Part shown: piece after piece, positions 34,942 to 45,292 of the stretch
Layout of the letters: every line of letters begins with the position of its first letter
Numbering within the stretch: the first letter of the stretch is position 1
Assembly (NCBI GenBank): GCA_020809705.1
Contig: CP085825.1
Location: 3,410,001-3,474,000, forward strand
Source of the DNA: Calonectria ilicicola
Lineage: Eukaryota; Ascomycota; Sordariomycetes; Hypocreales; Nectriaceae
Direction: 5' to 3'
DNA length: 64,000 nucleotides
Position numbers and translations under genes: made by a program
Notes under the pieces: model-generated
Databases searched by the model: none
The model's input: the letters and a program-made list of their open reading frames with translations, nothing else
What the model was told of the DNA's origin: nothing

Positions 34942-37900
34942 CGTCTTTGCCAAATAAATATCGGCAGCCCAGCTTCCTCCAACCGTCACCTGAAAAGCAC
35001 CGAATAGAAGTAGGGCTCTAGAGGACCCACAGACACTGGCCGTCGGCAGATACTTTGAGTGGCGGTTCTAAAAGTGGCCGCTTGGAAGGTCGCGCAGCTC
35101 GTTCTCAGAATGAGATGAGAGGCGAAATGCTTGTGAGTGATGGGGTGATGAAAGTGGAAGTGATGAGGTGGAGAAAATCAATTTTATTCCGGGGATATAG
35201 AAAAAAATATCTGTAGCTGATCAGTTGACTGCTCTCATGATGGGTGCTCGTTTGCTGCATCAAACGCGATGAGATGATGGTCACGCATGGGCCGGCTTTA
35301 TTCAGTGAGGGGAAACAATGCCCCGTGACAGGGCGAACGAACGGAATGTGCGGTTGATGGGGAACAAAGCGCACAATCGCGATTGTAAACGCGCCTGCAG
35401 AAGCGCGGGAATCACATTGTTGCGCCGAATTGGAACGCAGTCTCATGCAACGGAAGAAGCGCATCGCAGCACCAAAGGGGTTGTGTTGGGAGGTTACTCA
35501 CCAGAGACGTAAATCTCAGGTATGTCTATGGGTAGGGCGTCAACGTGCCAATCTCTAGGTCGTAACAGATAAAATGCAGAGGAGGAAAAAAACAAGAAGG
35601 CTGCAGATGGGCGGAGGAGAAGCGGCTTTGAAAGTGGCGACTCGTCCTGGGGCAAGCTGCGAGTCGACGGAAAAGTAGGTAGGTGAAGAAGGCGATTAGT
35701 GTCGGGGGGGTAAGAATGAGGGTATAAAGATGTCTAAAACCGGCGCGTCTAATCCAAGGCCCAAAAGAAAAGGAAAAAAAGTCAAGTAATCAATAAGACG
35801 GGGGACGTTGGAGGTGCAAAGCAGCACCCATTCGGGAGGGAGTCGTAAGATGCAGGTAGGCAGGAGATAGATGGGAGTAAGGGTTAGATGGGGAGAGCTG
35901 CGGCGACAAGGGAAACTAGTCGAGGCCCATTGTTGGCGAAAAGGCTCGCAAGCAGGCGCGCGCAAGGCCGGCGCCACAGACACCGAGAGAATGACGCGGG
36001 GCTGACCTGTCGCGCAGCGGCGGCGAGTGAGAAGGACAGACGGCGGTGGCGAGCAGGCCTGTCAGTCAATCCCGAGGGGTCAGACTAATAGCGACAAAAG
36101 CCAACGGCAGCTGTTGGAAATGACGATGGTGATGATGATGATGGTTACGGATGACAAGGGGAAAAAACAGTTGTGTCTGATGGGGGGGTTTGAGGGAAGC
36201 GCGAGGCGGCAGGCGGATGGGCCAGGATGAAGAGATGAGCAGAGGATGGGCTTTCGTCGGAAGACGGAAGGCGGGGGAGGAAGACGGCGGATGGCTGCAG
36301 AAAGGGTGTGTCGTGTTGCGTAGCGTTGCGTTGCGTCGCGGCGGCGGCCTTGCTGCTGATGCGGCGGCGGCGATGCGTAAGGTTGTGTTGAGGTGTGATG
36401 CGACACGAGACCAGATGCCAGTGGTGCTTCGCGAGCTCAAGTGTGGGAAATGGTTGGCGGTGCTGGTGGGCGCTGCTTTGGGGGACGAGAGGGGAGAATA
36501 CAGCAGCGCTGGGGGGGGATTGAGCTGGTGGAGGGTGCAGCTGCACAGGCGGCAAGCGGCGCAGCAAGGAACTTGGGGACCTGAGGCACGTCTATGGTGC
36601 AGACACCGTCTGTAGTGTGGTCACAGGTGCGGCGGCGTGACGGGCTACCGGGGCCGGATGTTTGGAGCTGGCAACCCGAAAAAATGATGTGAACGTGGTG
36701 AACTGGGGAGGCTAGGCAACCTTGGCCTTGGGATTCAGAGAGGTGTGGAGCGGGGTGGAGAGTGGAGGGTGGAGAAGAAGGGCTCCAGAAAGGATGCAAA
36801 TGAGTTAGTGGGAGACTCGCAGTTCTCCCGTTGCCGCCCAGTAATATTCAGGATCTGCCGGAGAAGAGGGTAGGTTAGTGCGCTGCTTGTCGGGGCCCTT
36901 GGAGGCTTTGTGTGGCGTGCGTGGAGGGGGATGGGATGAACTGGGGACCGTTTTCCTCTAGCCGTTCTGCCGCATGATAGTGGAAGAGAAGAGGAGAAGG
37001 AAGAAGGAAAAAAAAATAAAAAACAAGGAAAATAGGAAGAATAAAAAGAAAAGAAATCAAAGTGAAGCAGACGTCTTTTCTTCTCCTTCTTCTTCTTCTT
37101 CTCTCTTTCAAATCCTTGTATTGGGAAATGAATGGAAAGGATACAGGACAAGCTTTGCGGGGTTTCATTCGAGACGACAAAGAGCCGTGATAATGATGGT
37201 GATATGATGGCGCAGGTTAAGATATGGCCACGAACCTGGGAGGGTTGAGGCTGTGGTATCGTTTGGGTGATCCAGGGTACAGCCCAGTGTCGATTTTGGT
37301 GGTAAAGTGGAGGTCTGGGGAGAGCTAACAAAGAGCTTTGGTCGGGTGCTAACTGGGCCCTTGACGCTAGGCTTGGGCGCTGTGCGCAAGACACTTGAGG
37401 TTGGACAAGTGGATGCGCTGGTGAGGGGGCGGGGAGCTGATCTTGATATGCTTTTCGAATGTCTTGTTTCGCGTGAGGGGGCAGAGACCGCAGGCCAGTA
37501 CGTAGTGCCCGCAGAGGGTATGTGGGTAGTGTTCTGGGGTTAGTGCGTGTGGTCGAGAAGCAAGACAAAGACTTTGGTCAACGGTTTTCCTGTGACACAA
37601 ACCGCGAGCAAGCGGGTTGGAAAGGGGCAAAGCAGCTGGCCTTGACGAAAACCAAATGAGAGTTTCTCACCTACCTGCCGACGCATTGCTAGGCTACGGC
37701 ATGGGTACCTCAGGAATTGCACCTCTCTCCATCATGGAGGGCCGCCCAGACCACCATAACCCATTCTGGGACGCCCGGTAGATGGCACAAACTGGTGCAC
37801 TGGGCGCCTTCCGGATCCTCCAATTTAGCTATCAACCAGTGAACCTTGAGCAAGTACCTGAAAGACCGAATTCCGCGTAGCATGTAAGCTCATGCCCCCT

Positions 37901-40900
37901 CTGCCCTCTCGCACAAGTAGTGGGTGTGCCCTTGATACTGTGACTTGATACTGCGACTTGCAACCTCAGAAGCACTTGTACGTCTACGCATTCTGGCGTC
38001 TCTGAGAGATCTACTGCTACTAATTAAACCCGGCACACACATCCTACTGACCCCAACTTAGACACACGGGGCGAGGGGAAGTTAGCGATGCACCTGGGTC
38101 GCAATGGATGTAAGGATGCGGGCGGATGAGTTCCGTTGCATTGGACAGCCGCATCTGCATTAAGCGTGAGCCAACTAGCTTGTCGGCAGGGCACCAAGCT
38201 CACACCCTTCTTCGTCCTTCTTGGGTGACTTGCTTGGAGGCTGCGGACACGGACACGGTACACGCAATGGGGAAGCGAGTGCAGGAAGAAAAGCCTGGCT
38301 TAGAGGGAGTGGATGGCGGGCGGCGGTGGTGGTGGTGGTAGTGGAGGAAGAGGGCTAGCTAGGGTGAGAGCCACTTGGATGGTGGATTCCGTCCATGTAC
38401 TCCGTACGTGCAGGGCTGGTCTCGTTGCAACGAAAGCGGATTGGATGCTCCACACTGGCGCTACTCGGAAGAAGCTCATCGACCACCACCCCACCAGGCG
38501 ACCAGCCGAGCATCAGTGCATCAGGTGAATCAAGTTGAATGAGACCAGCCCCGCCGCCACAAGAGACACGATGATGCTCAACGCGTACTGTCGAGAAGCA
38601 GATAGACCTGCTGGGTCTCCATAGTCATTCCAATTGTGGTCCAGTCGTCAGGATAACGCTCCCGTTCTCGTCTTTTCCCGCAGCTCGCTCAACTCGTTCC
38701 CGTCCCTCCTCGAACCATGCCGGCATATTGAGGAACACCCCACGATATCATACAACGGGAGAAGTGACACACAGACACCAGCTCCCCTGGACTGAATCTC
38801 GCGGGAGGAAACTGCTTGTTTCCACACCAGGCAGCAAAATCGCCGGGGCTGCACAATGCCAGATGTGTCCTATTCCCCAATCGAGTCGACTCTGTTCTCA
38901 AGTGAGAGACCCCCGGTTTGTACCGCCAAACAATTGTGTTATGACCAACATAAGGTGTTAAAAGTTGTCGCCTCGACCATACTTTCCCATATTGCCATTC
39001 CAAATAGGGCTACTTTCTTCCGTCATTGTCTGACATGAACCTACAAGGTTGTAATTTTGGTGGAGGAACCGCTGGATCCTTAATCAAGCCGCTTCCCATC
39101 ATGACCCATCAGTGACGGGATACAAGCTAACAGCAGTAGCCCTGCAAGTCAACCGTTGGCTTTCCTTTGTACAGATCTGGGGGGTTTTCAGCCACCACAT
39201 TACATCCTTTCACAACATGGCAGGGAAGTGGCAAGGCTCTGGTTGTATCTCTAGGGCACCACACCTCCATCTCCATGCCTTGTGGGTCGTTTCCGGGGCC
39301 GTTGACGAGCTGTGAAGTGCCCTTTGTTACATTTCCGACGACCAGGGCTCGTGGCACGCCTATTGCATTTCTTCACGAAGAACATGGACGCGTTGTGAGC
39401 TGCATAACTGCCGCGTGTATCTTCTACTTTTGTTAGCTAAGGACACCCTGGCCCGGCCCTGAGCCGGGGTGTCACCCATGTTGATGCCTCACGCCCAGCA
39501 CGGCTTTGCCCGTCAGTGTGTCGATCGCCACACACAACAACGATTTTCAGTGGTTTGCGGGAGGCGCATTTGGCCACTTGTGTAACCATTGCCAACTTGG
39601 CAACCATCTCCTCTCTGGAGTATGATCCACCACTCAGCGATTGAGATGACGCCTAGGCATAGGTCTTTTTACTTCATGACGTACAGTTAGGTTGAGCGGC
39701 ACACCTCCCGGCACATCCTTTCAGAGCTTCCTGCGTTTGCTGCCAACCACTGACAGCTTCGGGTCAGCGCAGAGAAGTATTCGTCATTGACACCCTCTTA
39801 ATTGTTTTGTTAAAGCATCATACATGTCATTGATACACTGCAAAAGATGCCATTACTGTGCCTGTCCTTGGCTATGTTCGTGGTGCATACTAAGAGAACG
39901 CGGATCACTGGCCGATCGGAACTTTGTGTGGATTACACTGCCTACAGGCCTCTGGACCATTGAAATCGGGACACCACCCCGCTCAATGCACTCGTATTGT
40001 TATTTGCTAGAGCCCCCGGGACGTCAATTATACAGCAGCACCACATGCTCAGCGCATAAAGTTGTTCGGTGGGCTGAAGAGGGGCAGACGTTGCAGAGCC
40101 GAAACCATGGCCGGCTGCAGCTCGTCACGCGATGCACTTTCTAAAGCCCCTCACTGCGCGAGGGGTAGCTCGAACTAAACTCACCTGGGACTCATCAAAT
40201 TCTTGGTTGACATCTTATTCCACGCCAATAAATCAATGATCCTCCCAAAAATAGTCGTCCCATGTGCATCATTTACGTTGGATCGCTGCTTCTGGGGGCC
40301 GCCATGTGTGGTTGATTGTGCTAGCTGTAGCTTTAGTTAATAGCGCCCGCACCCGGTAAAGTGCGAAATTGTCGGTTATACCAGACCTGCATGTTGTCAA
40401 GAGGTATGCGGACGTGGCCGAATCTAGGACTAGGCCGGCTTGTGGTGTGAGGAAGTCTGGGCCGGATTTGCCGTCATTCCCAACCCACTGGCTCCCCAAT
40501 TGAGCACTAACCCACACCTCTGGAAACCATGACGATCGCGGGCTGGGACGATGGGCGCAATTGCCTCTGGTGGCCGTGATTGATATATGGCAATGGCTCC
40601 CCGTACCGGTGCTTATATTTCAAGAAACTGGCCACCCGACATTGCTGGAACTAAGGTGCATGTCGTGATGTCCCCAAGAGTCGATGTGCAGTCAAACGCG
40701 ACCTTGACAGCAAAGTGGAGACAGGCCACCATTGGCCCTTCAATTGAGCAGATGTGGCGGAGGATTACCCCGGATTTCTCCTCATTCGCGGATCCTTTGA
40801 TCAGTACCTGAGGTGTACAACCGCTAGCATCACTGCACCAGCATCCATGCAGACCTACGCATTTGGCCCCCTCCCGATGCATGCCTACCTTCATTTACCC

Positions 40901-41691
40901 AGTGCGTTAATGTGTCCGGGCCTTCTGTGTTAATGCAACGGGGACAATGTGCGATCAAGGGTTGTAGTCTCAAAGGGATTGGCCATTAAAACCCTTGTGC
41001 GAGGTCCGATGTGGAACCGAGACTGACAGTATGTCTTGAAGTAAAACCAGACATCTCTTTTTCTTTCAGTCTCGATTGTCCTAACAACCTCTTCCAAAGC
41101 CAATGTCAGCTGGTGTACAGGCTTGTACCTAGACACGCTTCGGGCCACGCGGGACTAGCAGCACGAGACCTCCAAAGTGCCATAGTGGTGACTGTGGTCC
41201 GCTGGAGCGGGGAGTAGCACCGTTGCATCCCGAGGCCAGGGTCTGCAACAACCCTGCCATTGCCGAATCGAAGGGAATCGTCGCTGACAGTGCTTGGTAG
41301 CGGGTCAGATTCGATCGTGTTCTTAAAGTTCATACTCCTCGTCAGCCTCCAATCGGACTCGAGGAACGTTGACACCACCCCAGTCAGTCCATCTGTATTT
41401 TTTTTTTTGCACTCACATTCCTAGCTAGCGAATCCATGACCCAAGCAGTGTCAAATACCACAACTTGAAATTGAGAAAAATTAAAAAAGATAAAATAAAA
41501 CCAAATGTCCCGTAATTATCTGGTGTTTATGCATGAACCAATTACGAAATAGAGTAACGAGACCGATTACTGTGTAAAGCGCTCACTGAGTGGCAATGAG
41601 CATTCATGGGTATCATCAGGCTTCCCGCCAACTATAGTACAATCATTACAAGGTAGGCCGTCATCGCCGCCGCCGACTTTTTGCGATATTC
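34942..41691. other. Long gene-free region upstream of the PSP1-domain gene
   Basis: About 6.7 kb with no supportable gene. The part from 34942 to about 37700 is purine-rich on the plus strand (pyrimidine-rich in the sense of the PSP1 gene), with several overlapping open frames that are low complexity in every frame. I infer a long promoter or spliced leader for that gene. From 37700 to 41400 the DNA has ordinary composition but only short frames on both strands. No RNA gene or transposon ORF was recognised. Confidence 0.5.
36982..37109. repeat. Purine tract facing a pyrimidine tract
   Basis: Bases 36982-37056 are almost entirely A/G apart from a few T and C, and 37074-37109 are almost entirely C/T with TTC repeats. 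The two tracts are partly complementary across a spacer of about 17 nt. Confidence 0.75.
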
Positions 41692-42674
41692 TTAAACCGC
41701 TGCAGACGCTTTCTGCTGCTTTAGTTTCTCCTCGAATTTTTCAAACTCCTTCAGTGCGATTTCCTCTTCCTGGTCTAGTACTTGTTTGACACCTTTTACT
41801 TCCTCGATCTAAGAACATTGTTAGCTATGCTGCATATATTTCAGAGTTAAGAAATGTTCTAGGTTAGGTAACTTACGTAGTGCATCAGCATACCCTCGAT
41901 ACCGTTCTTGAGTGTAACAGTGCTGGAATCGCAAGTGCGGCAGGCACCTCGTAACCGAAGGTGCACGTATCCGTCATCATCAAATCCCTTGAAATCAATA
42001 TCACCACCATCTTCTTGGATCGCAGGCCGGATACGAGTCTCAAGGAGCTCTTTAATCATTCCGACAACCTCGCTATCATCTTCGTTGTACGCAAGACTGT
42101 CCTCCTCGACGTCAGCGTCGCCTTCTCTGCGCTCAGCGACATTAACAATGGTTTCGCCCGATGTGATAGCCTCCGTGATTAGAGCAAAAATTTCAGGACG
42201 GACGTGAGCCCAGTTCACATCAGCAGCCTTGGTTACGGTGATGAAGTCTGAACCGTAAAAGACAGAGGTGATGCCGTCAATATTCATGAGCTTAGCCGCG
42301 AGGGGCGAAGGATGTGGTGGCGAAATGGTCGACCGCGGATTGAGGTACTCAATGAAGGGCGTTGGAATCGAATTGGGGACGACTTGGTGGTTCGGTAGGA
42401 ATTTGAGGGCATCTGGATTGGGCGTGTTCTCGGTTTGGATAAAGATGGTGCGGACGCCGCTACCTACGCCAGCGAGGCTAGGGGTAGCTGTCTGTCGGGG
42501 GCTTACACGAGCCTGGGGGCGGGCTCCTGAGGCGATAGCGATGGAAGGGAGGCGGGATTGGGTGCTCAATGTACGAGCCCATCGAGGTGCTGCCCGCAGT
42601 GGTGTTCCGGCGGCAGGCCGAGGGATGGAGGTCAGTGCCCGAGAGATAAGATGGTGAGCCCTTGACGAGCTCAT
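41692..42674 (-). CDS. NFU1: Mitochondrial iron-sulfur cluster scaffold Nfu1, 304 aa, 2 exons
   Basis: Exons 42674-41877 and 41808-41692, intron 68 nt (41809-41876, phase 0). Nfu1 delivers 4Fe-4S clusters to mitochondrial enzymes such as lipoyl synthase and aconitase. The Arg/Ser/Ala-rich first 70 residues look like a mitochondrial presequence. The Nfu N-terminal domain starts at IQTENTPNPDALKFLPN; the C-terminal NifU-like domain has the cluster-binding pair in GACRTCDSS (about C245 and C248). The last exon adds a charged helix (IEEVKGVKQVLDQEEE) and ends SAAV. The ATG at 42674 is preferred over 42878, because the upstream extension lacks targeting character and is probably a 5'-UTR with its own intron. 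Shares a 490-bp divergent promoter with the HIT-finger gene. Confidence 0.93.
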
Positions 42675-43164
42675 TTTGACGAGAATCTGTGGTTGAGGAG
42701 ACACAGCAATGAGCTCGACGCCGAGAAATGCGGAAAAGGAATTGGATCGGAACAAAATACCTCTGACGGAGGGGAGATCGTGGGCCTTTTTGCGTCCTCG
42801 GCTCTGAACTTTTCGCCGCCGAAGCTCTCGGTAGTAGCAGCCGTGGCCCCCCGCGAGAGCCGTGATAGGTCCGAGCATTAGTAATGCGCGGACTATGATG
42901 CAAAGGCGACAAGCATGGATGGAGCCTCAGGGCGCTGGACCCACCCATTAATTTTTTTTTCCTGCTGCGGCGCAATGAACCTCTCGATCGGACTCCAAGT
43001 AGTCAGTTCTTAGACAGTGACGCGCGGGGCACTCATCGTCGCGTGAACCAACCGGAGCCGATTTTTTTTTTCTCTACAACTTTCTTTCTGTCATTGCCTC
43101 TTCCTTTGACATCTTATTCGTTTAATCCATCTGCTTCTTTTAATCGTCACCTTTTGGAGGACCC
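42675..43164. promoter_or_regulatory. Divergent promoter between NFU1 and the HIT-finger gene
   Basis: 490 bp between the two start codons, with T-rich stretches near 42950-42961 and 43061-43071. Both leaders must fit here, so the core promoter is likely bidirectional. No specific factor site was recognised. Confidence 0.6.
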
Positions 43165-43923
43165 ATGTCATCATCACAAGAAACCGCGGCGTTGGAGAGC
43201 GCAGATGGCGACCCCAAGACTGTCGAGGCTGGTGCAGATGGGGCCAGCGTGCCTGCACCCAAACCCAAGGCTTCGCTCTGTGGTGTGTGCAACGTGAATA
43301 TGCCCAAATACAAATGCCCGCGATGCTATCTTCCATAGTATGTCTCGCCCCAAGACTCTGGGTTACTCTACGACTGACCATGATGTAGTTGCTCAGTTGC
43401 GTGCAACAAGACGCACCGTGAGAACCACCCCCCCGATCCCGAACCTCAACCTAAGCCTTCGCCCACTACGGTCGAGCCACAAGCACTCGAAGCGAGCTCG
43501 CAGCCTGCCGATCCAACAAACCCCTTTCACGCACTCGAAACTTCTGAAAAACTCCGTCGCCTCTTTCAAAAATACCCTTCTCTTCCCGACCAGCTTTTAC
43601 AAATTCATGCTGCCATGCTCCCTCCCCCAGACACCGGCACTGATCTGCAAAAAGCCATCCCAGCCTCATTACTCAAAGGCCTACCTCCCAAAAAAGATGG
43701 TTGGAATCATGATGTTGGCATTCAAAACGGCAAGGAGGCCCTGCGCAAGGCACGGCGCGCCGAAGGCCAAGAGGGCGAGGCTATTCGTGAGTACTCTGAA
43801 TTGATTTTACACATCATGGGTACGGAAAATTCCGGAACAAATGTCACAAGCCTTCTCCAGCAACAGTTGGCGCAGGAAGATACCAAGCTCATTGAGCGTC
43901 TCATGGCTGAAGAAAAGCGATGA
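43165..43923 (+). CDS. HIT-type zinc-finger protein (Hit1/ZNHIT3-like), 235 aa, 2 exons
   Basis: Exons 43165-43337 and 43389-43923, intron 51 nt (phase 2) inside the finger. The finger reads C39-x2-C42, C51-x2-C54, C59-x3-C63, then H67-x3-H71, the zf-HIT arrangement; one of the finger residues (Y58) is coded across the junction. The downstream helix LRRLFQKYPSLPDQLLQI is typical of the Hit1/ZNHIT3 group, which helps assemble box C/D snoRNPs in the nucleus together with Rsa1. Bcd1/ZNHIT6 is longer and less likely. The N-terminal 35 residues are acidic and Ala/Pro-rich. The 3' end is only 223 bp from the next, convergent gene. Confidence 0.85.
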
Positions 43924-44146
43924 GCATGATTGATATTTTTGCTTTTAAGCAAATGGCTGGCCCCATCTGATTTGTTCGCATGGTCTCTTGCACACCCAAC
44001 GAAATTCCCAAGAGTAGTTAATGATAATGAAGAACCGAACCGATATTCTTGAATAGAAGGTAGGTTATCACACAGCTGCATTCAGTGAAATCGTCTAGCG
44101 TGCTAAAGCTGGTACAATTTAAATCTATGATGCCCAACGCCATTTG

Positions 44147-45292
44147 TTAATTCTCTGCAAGATTCCTTTTCTGGTCACCATCCCCGTGGGATACAACTTC
44201 AACCGTAAATACTGCTTCTTGTGATTCCGAATCTTCAAACCCAGAGTCTTCTGCCTGGCTATTTTCGCTTTTATTCTTGGAGATGTCAATGACTTTGCAT
44301 CTAGGGTCCTGATTCTCGTCCTTGATGGTCTGCGACCAATCCACCCGATACATGCTCATATAGGTCGCGTCGCGAGGGATGAAGCTGCCCCTACGAGAGG
44401 GACCTGAGGTTGCCTCTGAACCGCGTCGCGAGAGGTCAAACTCGTGTATGAACGAAGGATCGGTGGCGATGGAACTAGCTGATGCTTTCCTTTGATCTTG
44501 ATCGTACGAATTGCGACGGGGTTCCAATAAGTCTTCTGCGTCGGCGACCTTCTCTTTTTCAGCTTGCAAATTATCTGTGCTTCTTCGTCGAGTGATTTCT
44601 CTTCCAAACTGGAAGGCCTTCATGTGATGGGCCTGTAAGGAATACCTGCCCTTGGCTGGAATAGTCTCCTCGTCTACTTCAGCCATACTCTCTAGGGTTA
44701 TTGGGTAGAGAGAATTGCTGCGCTCATTTGGCCGCCCGCTGCATAGACTCTGAGTTCTGCGGTAAAGGCGGTTGTATTCTTGAAGAGAGATGGTAGTCTT
44801 GCTTGGTCCTCCTGGAGAGGGGAGAGCATCGAGTGCCGGCAACGTCTCCTTGGGAATGAGTGGTTTCTCCGTTAGATGCTCGACAGTGGTGGTTTTGGCA
44901 AACTGAGAAGCGGCGGTCTTGGGGACGTGCCTGTAAGGAGTCGGGGGCGCCACGTCGCCATCTTTCTTGGGATCCCAGTTGGCACTCTTGATGGATAAAT
45001 TAAAGAGACTGCCGCGACGGGAAGAGGAAGGACTTGACTTGGATTTGGCTGACTTTAGCGGGGAAGTAAGGCTATCCTCGTTGTATGAGCGCATAGACCG
45101 AGGGGACCGCTCATCTTCTTTCTCCCTCTTGGCTGCCGATAGTTTCCTGCTCAATTCTCGGGGATCGATGGGAGATAGTGACAGTGACTTCGGCCTGAAT
45201 ATGGACTTCCTAAAGGATCTACCTTCAGGCTTGGCAACTGGTGCTGGCTCCACGGGGTAACCCGTTTCAACAACCATGGTTCTCCCACCCAT
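44147..45292 (-). CDS. Unrecognised Ser/Arg-rich protein with multiple RRxS sites, 381 aa, single exon
   Basis: A single open frame from ATG 45292. Composition is rich in Ser, Arg, Lys, Glu and Pro, with no predicted membrane segment and no domain I know. At least five basic-directed phosphorylation motifs of the type RRxS are visible (SRRGSLF, RRRSTD, PRRNSYD, SRRGSEA, SRRGSFI), plus many SP sites in the N-terminal third. Short hydrophobic/aromatic blocks such as ISLQEYNRLYRRTQSL and AHHMKAFQFGREI could be interaction motifs. Probably an intrinsically disordered, fungus-specific regulatory protein that is a kinase substrate; this is inference. A second in-frame ATG lies five codons in. Confidence 0.7.
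   Translation of the reverse strand: MGGRTMVVETGYPVEPAPVAKPEGRSFRKSIFRPKSLSLSPIDPRELSRKLSAAKREKEDERSPRSMRSYNEDSLTSPLKSAKSKSSPSSSRRGSLFNLSIKSANWDPKKDGDVAPPTPYRHVPKTAASQFAKTTTVEHLTEKPLIPKETLPALDALPSPGGPSKTTISLQEYNRLYRRTQSLCSGRPNERSNSLYPITLESMAEVDEETIPAKGRYSLQAHHMKAFQFGREITRRRSTDNLQAEKEKVADAEDLLEPRRNSYDQDQRKASASSIATDPSFIHEFDLSRRGSEATSGPSRRGSFIPRDATYMSMYRVDWSQTIKDENQDPRCKVIDISKNKSENSQAEDSGFEDSESQEAVFTVEVVSHGDGDQKRNLAEN

Noticed and set aside
34942..34989. Sixteen-residue N-terminal extension of the PSP1-domain protein
   Set aside because: The extension begins with GTG, not ATG; the first ATG is at 34941.
36735..37568. 277-codon open frame on the minus strand
   Set aside because: It is produced by a low-complexity pyrimidine tract; all frames are similarly open and it has no domain character.
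42675..42878. 68-residue N-terminal extension of Nfu1
   Set aside because: The mitochondrial presequence begins naturally at 42674; the upstream part is probably a spliced 5'-UTR.
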